Positions 18,085 through 27,118 of a DNA stretch of 50,063 nucleotides are shown in pieces. Below the pieces are notes generated by a model. The model was not told the origin of the DNA and made no database searches. It saw nothing but the letters and a program-made list of their open reading frames with translations. The DNA comes from MED-G82 sp964342675. Lineage in GTDB: Bacteria; Pseudomonadota; Gammaproteobacteria; Magnimaribacterales; D2472. The translations under genes and the position numbers were made by a program. Each line of letters opens with the position of its first letter. Within the stretch, counting starts at the first letter, position 1. Location of the stretch: assembly GCA_964342675.1 (NCBI GenBank), contig CAYFFR010000006.1, forward strand, positions 1-50,063, in the 5' to 3' direction.

Positions 18085-18811
18085 TTTTCATATTATTATC
18101 CCTGCAAGGATTGGTTCAAAACGACTACCAAATAAACCAATGCTTAAAATTGGTTCTCAAACAGTTATTAGTAGAGTTTATGATTTGGCGTTTTCAGTTC
18201 ATTCATTATCTGTCACTGTTGCTACCGATAGTCATGAAATACTTGACCATATAATCTCAAACAATGGCAAAGCCATATTAACTTCATCAGATCATTTGTC
18301 TGGATTAGATAGAGTCAATGAAGCTGTTAAATTACTAAATCTCAAGGATGATGAAGTTGTTGTTAATTTACAAGGCGATGAACCATTTATGCCAATTTCA
18401 ATCATTTCAGAAATTGGTAATATGATTCAAAAAGGTATAAATATCTCCACTGCATCAATACCACTAAAAGATATTGAAGAAATAAAAAACCCAAATAATG
18501 TAAAGGTAGTAACTTCAAAATCTGGAAGGGCATTATATTTCTCAAGATCAACCATTCCTGAAAATTTTGTGAAATCAAATTACAAATATCAAAAACATCT
18601 TGGAATATATGCATATGATGTTAAAACATTAAGAGAACTTAGCAATCTTGACCAAGCACTTTTAGAAAAAGCTGAGAGTCTTGAGCAATTAAGGTTCCTA
18701 GAAAATGGATATGATATATATGTTAAATATTTTGATAATGATCATCCGATAGGAATTGATACTCAAGAAGACCTGGACAAAGCTAATACCTATATCCAAA
18801 ATAAATCATGA
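18074..18811 (+). CDS. kdsB: 3-deoxy-manno-octulosonate cytidylyltransferase (CMP-Kdo synthetase)
   Basis: A 245-residue cytoplasmic enzyme that activates Kdo as CMP-Kdo for transfer onto lipid A. The nucleotide-binding N-terminus IIPARIGSKRLPNKPM is intact. The downstream VATDSHEI, VNLQGDEPF and YFSRSTIP segments are typical KdsB motifs. E. coli KdsB is of similar length. It overlaps the zinc-ribbon gene by 11 nt and murB by 4 nt (ATGA), placing it with lpxK in one LPS operon. Confidence 0.95.
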   Translation: MENNFHIIIPARIGSKRLPNKPMLKIGSQTVISRVYDLAFSVHSLSVTVATDSHEILDHIISNNGKAILTSSDHLSGLDRVNEAVKLLNLKDDEVVVNLQGDEPFMPISIISEIGNMIQKGINISTASIPLKDIEEIKNPNNVKVVTSKSGRALYFSRSTIPENFVKSNYKYQKHLGIYAYDVKTLRELSNLDQALLEKAESLEQLRFLENGYDIYVKYFDNDHPIGIDTQEDLDKANTYIQNKS

Positions 18812-19767
18812 TCAACCAAACATCTTTTGGTATAGCTTTTAAAGCCAATCAATTAATAAAAATTGATAATACTTATGATGTAAATAACCTTAAAAAATTT
18901 TCTATTGATGATATTTTTGTAGTTGGTGAATGCACAAACACAATCTTTAATGAATCAATAGATAAAATTATCCTAAAAAGTAATTTTAATGATCTAGTAT
19001 TTGATGGAGTAAATATTAAAGTCGGTGCTAATATAAATTGGCATGAATTTGTCATGACTTGTAACAAAAATAATTTATATGGTCTTGAAAATCTTGCATA
19101 TATTCCTGGTAGTGTTGGTGCTTCACCGATACAAAATATTGGAGCATATGGCGTTGAGGTTTCAAAGTTCATTCATTCTGTTGAATGTATTGATTTAGAT
19201 ACATTAAAGATAGTTACTTTAGATCATCATGAATGTAAATTTGCCTATCGAGAATCAATTTTTCAATCTAAAAAATATTTAATTAATACAATTAATTTTG
19301 TCCTAGAAGATAAATTTAAACCAGTTCTTAAGTATGAATCTTTAAATAATTACATGAAAATAAATAATTTAAAAGAAAATGAAATGACATCTGCTAAGTT
19401 GATAGAAATTATTGGTTCGATAAGATCATCTCGATTACCCAATCCATCAATCATACCTAACTGCGGCAGTTTCTTTAAAAACCCAGTATTAAAAACTCAA
19501 GACATTAATAATATTGATAAGTTATTTATTATCGAAAACATAGAAGATGAGTTAGTAAAGATTTCAGCTGGCTCAATCTTAGAAGTTATAGAAGATAAGA
19601 TTAATTTTTATGGAAATATTTCACTACATCAATCCAATAAATTAGTTTTAGTGAATTCCAATAATTGTACTTTTAGAGATTTAAAACGTACTGTAAAGAG
19701 CATCCAAGATATTGTTCTGGATGAATTTAATATCAGTTTACAGGTTGAGCCAATATTAATTGAATAA
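18808..19767 (+). CDS. murB: UDP-N-acetylenolpyruvoylglucosamine reductase
   Basis: A 319-residue flavoenzyme reducing UDP-GlcNAc-enolpyruvate to UDP-MurNAc with NADPH in peptidoglycan precursor synthesis. FAD-binding segments GSVGASPIQNIGAYG and FAYRESIF are present. The catalytic serine is S221 in NCGSFFKNP, and the C-terminal catalytic glutamate is E314 in LQVEP. The layout, with the YRESIF insertion, is that of type I MurB. The gene follows kdsB directly (4-nt overlap) and shares one base with the LysE-type gene. Confidence 0.95.
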   Translation: MINQTSFGIAFKANQLIKIDNTYDVNNLKKFSIDDIFVVGECTNTIFNESIDKIILKSNFNDLVFDGVNIKVGANINWHEFVMTCNKNNLYGLENLAYIPGSVGASPIQNIGAYGVEVSKFIHSVECIDLDTLKIVTLDHHECKFAYRESIFQSKKYLINTINFVLEDKFKPVLKYESLNNYMKINNLKENEMTSAKLIEIIGSIRSSRLPNPSIIPNCGSFFKNPVLKTQDINNIDKLFIIENIEDELVKISAGSILEVIEDKINFYGNISLHQSNKLVLVNSNNCTFRDLKRTVKSIQDIVLDEFNISLQVEPILIE

Positions 19768-20378
19768 TGTTACTGATACTTAGTTTAGTTTTTGCTCATT
19801 TATTAGCTGTTATATCTCCCGGCCCAGATACCTTAATAATTATTAAACAAAATATACGCTCAGGTTTTATTGGTGGTTTATTTACATCATTAGGTATTGC
19901 CATAGGTATTTTTCTTCATTGTCTGTTAGCCATGTATGGAATATCTTCAATTGTTTTAGCAAATAATAATTTAGAAACTCTCGTTACTGTATTGGCTGCT
20001 ATCTATTTCATTTATTTAGGAATTTCTTCGTTATCTGTAATTTTGAATACATCTAAAACTAATGAGCGTACTTTTAATAATCCTATTATTATTGGCTTCA
20101 TTACGAATATATTAAATATCAAAGCATTTATATTTTTTGTATCAATATTCGCTGTCATTGCCTCATATGAAGCTATTACATTTGATGCTTTTTTTATAAT
20201 TTATTTTCCTATAGCAACGTTCATTTGGTTCGTATTTTTAAGCTACCTGTTAAACGTACCAATCATGAAAGAATATTATCTTAGGAAGAATAAAATAATT
20301 GATCATTTCTTAGGATACTTTTTAATACTCTTAGGCATATTTTTATTAATTAATAATCTATGGACTTATCTAAACTAA
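19767..20378 (+). CDS. LysE/RhtB-family amino-acid exporter
   Basis: A 203-residue, mostly hydrophobic inner-membrane protein with about six helices. The N-terminal SPGPDTLIIIKQNIRSG motif is the LysE/RhtB family signature, followed by the GLFTSLGIAIGIFLH segment. Such proteins export basic amino acids, homoserine, threonine or similar solutes. The substrate cannot be assigned. It shares one base with murB and overlaps the DUF1285 gene by 19 nt. Confidence 0.88.
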   Translation: MLLILSLVFAHLLAVISPGPDTLIIIKQNIRSGFIGGLFTSLGIAIGIFLHCLLAMYGISSIVLANNNLETLVTVLAAIYFIYLGISSLSVILNTSKTNERTFNNPIIIGFITNILNIKAFIFFVSIFAVIASYEAITFDAFFIIYFPIATFIWFVFLSYLLNVPIMKEYYLRKNKIIDHFLGYFLILLGIFLLINNLWTYLN

Positions 20379-20893
20379 CATCTAATATCCCTGATAAGGA
20401 TAAGTCTTTCCCACCAGTAGAAAAATGGAATCCAGATCTATGCCCAGATGTTGCATTTAATATTGACAGAGATGGTAATTGGTATTATCAAAACTCAATT
20501 ATTGGAAAAAATAATTTAAAAATACTTTTTTCAAAAATTTTAAAATATGAGAATAATAATTATTATTGTGTTACACCAGTTGAAAAAGTTCTAGTTAAAG
20601 TAGATATAGCACCATACATGATTATTGATTATCTCATTCAAGATGATAAATACTTATTCATTACTAACCTTGATTATTCTTTTGAATTATTAAAGGATGC
20701 AGTAGTGGAACTAATATCCATAAATGACCATGAAGTCATACCAATATTTAACGTAAGAAATAACATAAAAGGTTTCTTATCTAGAAACGTTTACTATCAA
20801 CTATTAAACGAGGTTATTGATCACAATGTTGATGGCAATAAGGTTTTTATTTTAAGTGATAATCAAAGATTTAATATTGGTATCATTGAATAA
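20360..20893 (+). CDS. DUF1285 family protein
   Basis: A 177-residue soluble protein of the DUF1285 family. The hallmark opening is visible: a Pro/Trp segment (PPVEKWNPDLC, about residues 19-29) followed by a strand reading DRDGNWYYQ. VTPVEKVLVKVDIAPYMI comes next. No catalytic residues are known and function is not established. It overlaps the LysE gene by 19 nt. Its 3' end runs 11 nt into the end of the opposite DUF885 gene. It is the last member of the plus-strand run that begins with trpS. Confidence 0.8.
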   Translation: MDLSKLTSNIPDKDKSFPPVEKWNPDLCPDVAFNIDRDGNWYYQNSIIGKNNLKILFSKILKYENNNYYCVTPVEKVLVKVDIAPYMIIDYLIQDDKYLFITNLDYSFELLKDAVVELISINDHEVIPIFNVRNNIKGFLSRNVYYQLLNEVIDHNVDGNKVFILSDNQRFNIGIIE

Positions 20894-22628
20894 GTTGTGA
20901 TTCAATCCATTTATCGATGTTTGACTCTAGTACATCAAGAGGAACAGCGCCACGCTTCAAGACCTCATGATGAAAATCTTTAATATTAAATTTATCACCT
21001 AATTTTTCTTTAGATCTATCTTTTAACTCAAGTATTTTTAATTGACCCACTTTATAAGCAAGAGCCTGACCAGGCCAATTTATATATCTATCAACCTCAT
21101 TGATAATATCTTGTTTTGTTTTAGCTGAATTATCTAAAAAATAATTGATCGAATCATCTCTTGTCCAATCCATATAATGCATACCTGTGTCTACCACCAG
21201 TCTAATAGCTCTCCACATATCATATGTAAGTTGGCCAAATTGTGAATATGGATCTTTGTATAAGCCCATATCATACCCAAGACTTTCACTGTATAGACCC
21301 CAGCCCTCAACAAATGCAGTAAATCCACCATAACGTCTAAAGTTTGGTAAATCTAATTCCATGGCTAGTGCAATTTGTAAATGATGTCCAGGGACTGCTT
21401 CATGCACACTTAGAACTTCTATTTCATATTTTGGTCTTACTTCAGGTCTATATAAATTAACATAATAATAACCTGCTCTAGACCCATCTGCCGCGGGCCT
21501 CATGTAGTATGCGGTTGTAGTATCAGGAGCACTTTCAATTGGAATTGGTTTGATCCCATAAGGTGCTCTAGGCAGTACTTTAAATAATTTAACAATTTCG
21601 GGGTCAATTCTTTTAGATGTTGCTAAATATTCTTTGTATAGATCATCAGGATTATCAAAGTAGAATTTAGGATTGGTTCTTAAATCATTGAGAAATCCTT
21701 TAAAGGAACCTTGCCAGCCAACTTCTTCTATAATAGCCTCCATCTCAGCCCTAATTCTTTTAACTTCTGATAAACCTAATTGATGAATTTCCTTTGGCGT
21801 TAGATCTGTTGTCGTAAATTTCCTTGCAACAAATTCATAATATTGCTTGCCGTTCGGTATACTTTGTATGCCCACATCTTCTCTACAGTTTTGTAAATAA
21901 TCATTTTCAAAAAATAAAAGTAGTTTTTTATATGATGGTATAACCTCGTTTTCTATTACTTCTAGAGCCTTAGATTGTATGTTATTAATCTCAGCATCGG
22001 TTATATCTAATTCAATATTCTTAAAATGTTTATAGAACGGACTGTCTTTAGGGGAAACCATTGCCTGGAGTTTGATTTGATCATGCACTCTAAGCATTAG
22101 TATTTTTGGAGGAACGATGCCTTCTTCAATTCCTAGCTTTGCTCGCTCTATTACATCATCAACCAATACATCAATTTTTTCTAATCGCTGAATCCAATCA
22201 TAGTAATGTTGTGTATTTCTAAATGGGAGAACATCTACAGTTTCATGTTGTAGTTGTATTCCTCCTCTATGGCTGAATGGTAAAAGATAAATCTTATATT
22301 TACTTGCTTCTATAGAATCTTTGTATTGACGAATAAATAATTGATAATTAACTATATTGTCATCACTAAAATTTTCATAATTTAATAATGTTAATTCTTG
22401 AAGAACATTAATATTGTGTTCATTATTCTTATTAATTGCTTCAATAGATGAATCTGCCCATTCTGTATTTTTTGATAAATCTCCCATGCTTGATGCATAG
22501 ACAGGATTAAGTGAAACAGTTCTTTGCCATTCACTATCAAGAATGCTTAGAAATTGCTCTTCATCTGATTGTTGTCCACAACCAAATACAATAAAAATTA
22601 TTGTTAGTGTATATAAATAGTTTTTCAT
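20883..22628 (-). CDS. DUF885 family lipoprotein, putative metallopeptidase
   Basis: A 581-residue DUF885 protein. The N-terminus is a lipoprotein signal: about 13 hydrophobic residues then VFGC with C17 as the lipidated cysteine, so it is periplasmic and membrane-anchored. The family metal-site motif HEAVPGHH is intact, with a downstream EGWGLYSE segment supplying a glutamate. DUF885 proteins are distantly related to gluzincin peptidases; substrate specificity is unknown. It lies 5 nt downstream of ETF-QO on the same strand and overlaps DUF1285 tail-to-tail by 11 nt. Confidence 0.85.
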   Translation of the reverse strand: MKNYLYTLTIIFIVFGCGQQSDEEQFLSILDSEWQRTVSLNPVYASSMGDLSKNTEWADSSIEAINKNNEHNINVLQELTLLNYENFSDDNIVNYQLFIRQYKDSIEASKYKIYLLPFSHRGGIQLQHETVDVLPFRNTQHYYDWIQRLEKIDVLVDDVIERAKLGIEEGIVPPKILMLRVHDQIKLQAMVSPKDSPFYKHFKNIELDITDAEINNIQSKALEVIENEVIPSYKKLLLFFENDYLQNCREDVGIQSIPNGKQYYEFVARKFTTTDLTPKEIHQLGLSEVKRIRAEMEAIIEEVGWQGSFKGFLNDLRTNPKFYFDNPDDLYKEYLATSKRIDPEIVKLFKVLPRAPYGIKPIPIESAPDTTTAYYMRPAADGSRAGYYYVNLYRPEVRPKYEIEVLSVHEAVPGHHLQIALAMELDLPNFRRYGGFTAFVEGWGLYSESLGYDMGLYKDPYSQFGQLTYDMWRAIRLVVDTGMHYMDWTRDDSINYFLDNSAKTKQDIINEVDRYINWPGQALAYKVGQLKILELKDRSKEKLGDKFNIKDFHHEVLKRGAVPLDVLESNIDKWIESQLIQ

Positions 22629-22633
22629 AATAA

Positions 22634-24250
22634 TTACATGTTGGGGTAATTGGGCCCACCAGTTCCTTCTGGACTGACCCAGGTTATATTTTGTGAAGGA
22701 TCTTTAATATCACAGGTTTTGCAATGAACACAGTTTTGTCCATTTATTACAAACTTTTCATCTACTACCTCATATACACCTGCTGGGCAGTATCTTTGAG
22801 CAGGCTCATCATACATTGGTAAATTTTTTAAAATTGGTATATCAGGGTCTTTAAGTTTAAGGTGACATGGTTGGTCTTCTTCATGATAGGTATTTGATAA
22901 AAAGACTGAGCTTAGCTTATCAAATGTCAGCTTACCATCTGGCTTTGGATAATCTATCTTGGGCATATCCTTTGCAGGTTTTAAGCAATCGTGGTCAGGT
23001 GTTTTATGGTGAAGTGTAAACGGCAAATGGCCTCTAAAAATAAATTGGTCTATGGCATTAAATATAGCACCGATTAATGCACCAAATTTATGAAAGAAAG
23101 GATTAAAATTCCTGGACTTATATAGTTCTTTAAAAATCCAAGAATTTTTTATTCTATCTTCAAATTGCAGATCGGTCTTATCAACCAATGATTCAAATAT
23201 ATGTTCACCTGCAATCATTCCAGATTTCATTGCTGTATGTGAACCTTTAATCTTAGAAAAGTTCATAGTTCCTGCATTACATCCAATAAGTAATCCTCCT
23301 GGAAAATCCATTTTAGGTAACGATTGAAGACCACCTTTTATAAGTGCTCTTGCTCCATATGTAATTCTTTCACCATCCTCTAAAAAACTTTTAATTTTGG
23401 AATGTGTTTTCCATTTTTGAAATTCATCATAAGGACTTAAATGTGGATTTTTATAGTCAAGTGGCACTACATATCCAAGATAAACCTCATTATTTGATGC
23501 ATGATATAAATACGATCCAGATGGTGTGTCATTTGATGTAGGCCAACCATTTGTATGAATAACCAAACCCTCCTGGTGTAAATCAGATTTAATTTTCCAA
23601 ACTTCTTTAAATCCTATTCCGTAATGTTGGGGATCTTTATCTTTATCTAAATCATATTTAGAAATAACTTCTTTGCCTAGGTGGCCTCTACAACCCTCTG
23701 CTAAAATAATATATTTTGCATGTATATCAATACCTGGTTCAAAACCTGATTTTTGTTCACCTGAACTAGACAGACCCATATCACCAGTTCTAACACCAAT
23801 TACTTTATCATTGTCATAAAGAAGATTACTTGCAGGAAATCCAGGAAAAATCTCAATACCAAGTGCCTCTGCTTGTGTTCCTAACCATCTACATAAATTT
23901 CCTAAACTAATAATATAGTTACCATGATTGTTCATAGGCGGCATAATAAACGCTGGTATCGGAATAGATTTATTTTGAGATAGCATAAATAATAATTTAT
24001 CTTTTTTTACAGGCACATTGAGTGGCGCATTTAATTCTTTCCAGTCGGGGATTAACTCCTTTAATGCCCTAGGCTCAAAAACATTTCCAGATAAGATATG
24101 AGCACCAATTTCAGAACCTTTTTCAAGAAGGCATATAGATAATTCTTTATTATTGTTCTTACATAATTGAGCTAATTTTATTGAACAGCTCAATCCAGCT
24201 GGACCACCGCCAACAATAACGACATCATATTCCATTACATCTCTATTCAT
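22634..24250 (-). CDS. Electron transfer flavoprotein-ubiquinone oxidoreductase
   Basis: A 538-residue membrane-associated iron-sulfur flavoprotein that takes electrons from reduced ETF and passes them to ubiquinone. The FAD dinucleotide fold begins at VVIVGGGPAGLS (about residues 10-21). The [4Fe-4S] ligands are in the C-terminal RYCPAGVYEV and NCVHCKTCDIKDP segments. Length matches bacterial and mitochondrial ETF-QO. It is divergent from etfBA across 87 nt. M6 is an alternative start; both fit. Together with the dehydrogenases next door it forms a fatty-acyl-CoA to quinone electron path. Confidence 0.96.
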   Translation of the reverse strand: MNRDVMEYDVVIVGGGPAGLSCSIKLAQLCKNNNKELSICLLEKGSEIGAHILSGNVFEPRALKELIPDWKELNAPLNVPVKKDKLLFMLSQNKSIPIPAFIMPPMNNHGNYIISLGNLCRWLGTQAEALGIEIFPGFPASNLLYDNDKVIGVRTGDMGLSSSGEQKSGFEPGIDIHAKYIILAEGCRGHLGKEVISKYDLDKDKDPQHYGIGFKEVWKIKSDLHQEGLVIHTNGWPTSNDTPSGSYLYHASNNEVYLGYVVPLDYKNPHLSPYDEFQKWKTHSKIKSFLEDGERITYGARALIKGGLQSLPKMDFPGGLLIGCNAGTMNFSKIKGSHTAMKSGMIAGEHIFESLVDKTDLQFEDRIKNSWIFKELYKSRNFNPFFHKFGALIGAIFNAIDQFIFRGHLPFTLHHKTPDHDCLKPAKDMPKIDYPKPDGKLTFDKLSSVFLSNTYHEEDQPCHLKLKDPDIPILKNLPMYDEPAQRYCPAGVYEVVDEKFVINGQNCVHCKTCDIKDPSQNITWVSPEGTGGPNYPNM

Positions 24251-24293
24251 TTAATGGTCTCTAGTCTTTTTAATTAATAAAAAAAACATTACA

Positions 24294-24299
24294 ATTATA
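24294..24299 (-). promoter_or_regulatory. Possible -10 box for the ETF-QO gene
   Basis: In the 87-nt divergent gap (24251-24337) the minus strand carries TATAAT about 44 nt before the ETF-QO ATG. No good -35 is seen at 17 bp. On the plus strand, TACAAT hexamers at 24290-24295 and 24305-24310 are weak -10 candidates for etfBA. I see no clear operator in this gap. Confidence 0.3.
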
Positions 24300-24337
24300 G
24301 CCCTTACAATCTAATCAAACTACAAATCGTGTAAATT

Positions 24338-25087
24338 ATGAAAGTACTTGTACCAGTTAAAAGGGTCGTAGATTACAACGTAAAAGTGCGACCTATGAGT
24401 GATAATTCAGACGTAGATTTAAATAACGTCAAAATGTCCATTAATCCATTTTGTGAGATAGCAGTTGAAGAAGCTGTAAGACTTAAAGAAGGTGGTAAAG
24501 TTGAAGAGATCATTGCTATAACAATTGGATCAACATCAGCTCAAGAGCAATTAAGAACTGCACTTGCCTTAGGTTGTGATAGAGCGATATTGGTTGAATC
24601 AGAGCAAAATCTTGAACCTTTAGCAATAGCAAAAACTTTAGCAAAAATATATGAGAAAGAAAAACCAGACTTAATTATCTTAGGTAAACAAGCAATTGAT
24701 GGTGATAATAATCAAACAGGTCAGATGTTATCAGCACTTTTAGACTTACCACAAGCAACATTTGCATCTAAGTTAGAGCTAAATGCTGATAATGCACAAG
24801 TAACAAGAGAAATTGATGGTGGTTTACAAACTATTGAAGTTTCTTTACCAGCTATTGTGACAACAGATTTACGTCTCAATGAACCCAGATATGCATCTTT
24901 ACCAAATATTATGAAAGCGAAAAAGAAAGAATTAGATGTAATCAATATAAATGATCTAGGTTTAGATGTAAGTAATAGACAAGAATTAATATCAGTTGAG
25001 TTACCACCAGAAAGAGAACAAGGAATTATTGTTGAATCAGCTGAAGAATTAGTTGAAAAATTAAAAAATGAGGCTAAAGCAATATGA
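24338..25087 (+). CDS. etfB: Electron transfer flavoprotein beta subunit
   Basis: A 249-residue ETF beta subunit, the AMP-binding half of the soluble ETF heterodimer that accepts electrons from acyl-CoA dehydrogenases. The opening MKVLVPVKRVVDYNVKV, the NPFCEIAVEEAVRLKE segment and GKQAIDGDNNQTGQM are family hallmarks. The RxxxLPNIMKAKKK segment matches the ETF-beta signature used to dock dehydrogenases. The stop overlaps etfA by 4 nt. Confidence 0.97.
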   Translation: MKVLVPVKRVVDYNVKVRPMSDNSDVDLNNVKMSINPFCEIAVEEAVRLKEGGKVEEIIAITIGSTSAQEQLRTALALGCDRAILVESEQNLEPLAIAKTLAKIYEKEKPDLIILGKQAIDGDNNQTGQMLSALLDLPQATFASKLELNADNAQVTREIDGGLQTIEVSLPAIVTTDLRLNEPRYASLPNIMKAKKKELDVININDLGLDVSNRQELISVELPPEREQGIIVESAEELVEKLKNEAKAI

Positions 25088-26013
25088 GTATCTTAGTTAT
25101 AGCAGAACATGATAATACATCATTAAAACCCTCTACTTTGAATACTATAGCTGCTGCTAATCTTATTAATAATGAGGTAGATTTAGCAATTATTGGATCA
25201 AAGTGTTCTGAATTATCTAATCATGCATCTAAAGTTGAATCTATTAACAAAGTTCTTGTATGTGATAGTGAACATTTAGACTCTCAATTGGCAGAAGAAG
25301 TTTCCGGAGTAGTTGTTTCTTTAGCAGATAATTATTCACACATCCTTGCTCCTGCTACAACATTTGGCAAGAATCTCATGCCAAGAGTTAGTGCATTACT
25401 TGATTCTCAACAAATATCTGATATTAGTGAAGTTATTGATCAAGAGACATATAAAAGACCAATTTATGCTGGAAGTTGTATTGCAACAGTTAAATCAAAT
25501 GACTCAATAAAGGTAATAACAGTTAGAGCTACAGCATTTGATCCAGTTGGTTCAGAATCAGGTAATGCTGAAATTTTAAATATAGACCCATTGGAACCAA
25601 TAAATAAAAGTAAATTTATATCAGAAGAGCTTGCTGAAAGTGATCGTCCTGAACTAACAGCAGCTGACATTATTATTTCGGGCGGTAGAGGTATGCAATC
25701 AGGTGATAATTTTCATTTACTTGAAACTATCGCAGATAAGTTAGGTGCGGCGGTTGGAGCCTCTAGAGCTGCTGTAGATGCTGGTTTTGTACCAAATGAT
25801 TATCAGGTAGGCCAAACTGGAAAAATTGTTGCACCAAATCTTTATATTGCAGTTGGTATTTCAGGTGCAATCCAACATTTAGCTGGAATGAAAGATTCAA
25901 AAGTAATTGTTGCAATTAATAAAGATGAAGATGCACCAATTTTCCAAGTATCCGATTATGGTTTGGTTGCTGATTTATTTGACGTATTACCACAATTAGC
26001 TGATCTTTTATAA
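25084..26013 (+). CDS. etfA: Electron transfer flavoprotein alpha subunit
   Basis: A 309-residue ETF alpha subunit. The C-terminal FAD-binding domain is complete: SGGRGMQSGDNF, GASRAAVDAG, VGQTGKIVAPNLY and the signature ISGAIQHLAGMKDS before VAINKDEDAPIF. With EtfB it shuttles electrons to the ETF-QO encoded divergently. Its stop is one base away from the end of the opposing acyl-CoA dehydrogenase gene, so no terminator can lie between them. Confidence 0.97.
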   Translation: MSILVIAEHDNTSLKPSTLNTIAAANLINNEVDLAIIGSKCSELSNHASKVESINKVLVCDSEHLDSQLAEEVSGVVVSLADNYSHILAPATTFGKNLMPRVSALLDSQQISDISEVIDQETYKRPIYAGSCIATVKSNDSIKVITVRATAFDPVGSESGNAEILNIDPLEPINKSKFISEELAESDRPELTAADIIISGGRGMQSGDNFHLLETIADKLGAAVGASRAAVDAGFVPNDYQVGQTGKIVAPNLYIAVGISGAIQHLAGMKDSKVIVAINKDEDAPIFQVSDYGLVADLFDVLPQLADLL

Positions 26014-26014
26014 C

Positions 26015-27118
26015 TTATTGATTTAAAGTTATATTTTTTCCAACTCTGTTAAGTGAGCTAGTACTATTTCCATAGCTTATTTCTAGATCTTTAGCAGCTA
26101 AACAAAACCTCCATAGTGGATATTCTTTAGCTACACCCATTCCGCCGTGTAGATGTTGAGATGCATATGAAATGTTATGTAAAGCATTACCAAGAATATA
26201 CTTTAAATTATAGATTTCATTCTCGCATTGTTGTTTTAATTGATACTTATACATCGCTTGTTGGAAATGAAGTTCAAGAATTTGATTTTCTATATAACAA
26301 TCTGCTGCCCTATGTGCTACTGCTTGAAAACTACCAATAGGCTTACCGAATTGTTCTCTTTCACTTGTATATTGAGCAGTTAATTCAATCATTCTCAATG
26401 TAAGACCTTTTGCAAATGCAGCCTGAAGTAAAATTCTTCTATGATTACAATCTCTTAATAACTCTAATCCTTCGCCTGATTTATTGATGATTGTATCAAA
26501 CGGTATTAAGTAGTCTTTAAATAAAATTTTAGAGTAGGGTTGTGAGGAAGTATTAATTGTTCTTACATAATCAATAGAACTTGTTGGAATTAATGCTAAC
26601 AATATTCCATCATCAGATATAAATGACACAATTATATTTTTTGATAGCTCGATGTTGTATATACAAATCTTGGTACCATTAATAATATAACCATCCCTCT
26701 TTTGTACGCCATAAGTTTGTGGTGAATCTAGATCAAAATTAAATGGTTCCTGTAAAGCAGAGGTACAAAAATAATTCTTATCATTTATTAGTTCAGCTAT
26801 AAAGCTATCTTTATTTTTCCATGATGATTCATCAACAGTCATAAGCACATCTGATATAAATGATGTTGGGTCTAATGGAGCACAATTATAACCAATCTCT
26901 TCATTAACATATGACAGAGTCAAGATATCTAAATCTATTTGTGAAAGGTGCTTATTTAAATTAAAAAGATAACCATTATGTCTAAGATCGTTTAATAAAT
27001 TGATATCAAATTTATTATTATTGAATTTAGATAAATATTTTTCTTCAGAATATTTTTTAAATAATTTCTTTAAATTATCTTGTATTAAAGATTTATCATC
27101 AGGATAACTAAAATTCAT
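26015..27118 (-). CDS. Acyl-CoA dehydrogenase family protein, probable non-catalytic small subunit
   Basis: A 367-residue acyl-CoA-dehydrogenase-fold protein. The middle and C-terminal domains are clear (TSEREQFGKPIGSFQAVAHRAAD, then LHGGMGVAKEYPLWR). The usual catalytic bases are not: at the helix position that holds Glu in isovaleryl-CoA dehydrogenase it reads NHRRILL, and at the MCAD Glu376 position it reads SYGN. It overlaps the 392-residue partner by one base. By analogy with heterotetrameric mycobacterial FadE pairs it probably binds FAD jointly with that partner. Acyl substrate is unknown. Confidence 0.82.
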   Translation of the reverse strand: MNFSYPDDKSLIQDNLKKLFKKYSEEKYLSKFNNNKFDINLLNDLRHNGYLFNLNKHLSQIDLDILTLSYVNEEIGYNCAPLDPTSFISDVLMTVDESSWKNKDSFIAELINDKNYFCTSALQEPFNFDLDSPQTYGVQKRDGYIINGTKICIYNIELSKNIIVSFISDDGILLALIPTSSIDYVRTINTSSQPYSKILFKDYLIPFDTIINKSGEGLELLRDCNHRRILLQAAFAKGLTLRMIELTAQYTSEREQFGKPIGSFQAVAHRAADCYIENQILELHFQQAMYKYQLKQQCENEIYNLKYILGNALHNISYASQHLHGGMGVAKEYPLWRFCLAAKDLEISYGNSTSSLNRVGKNITLNQ

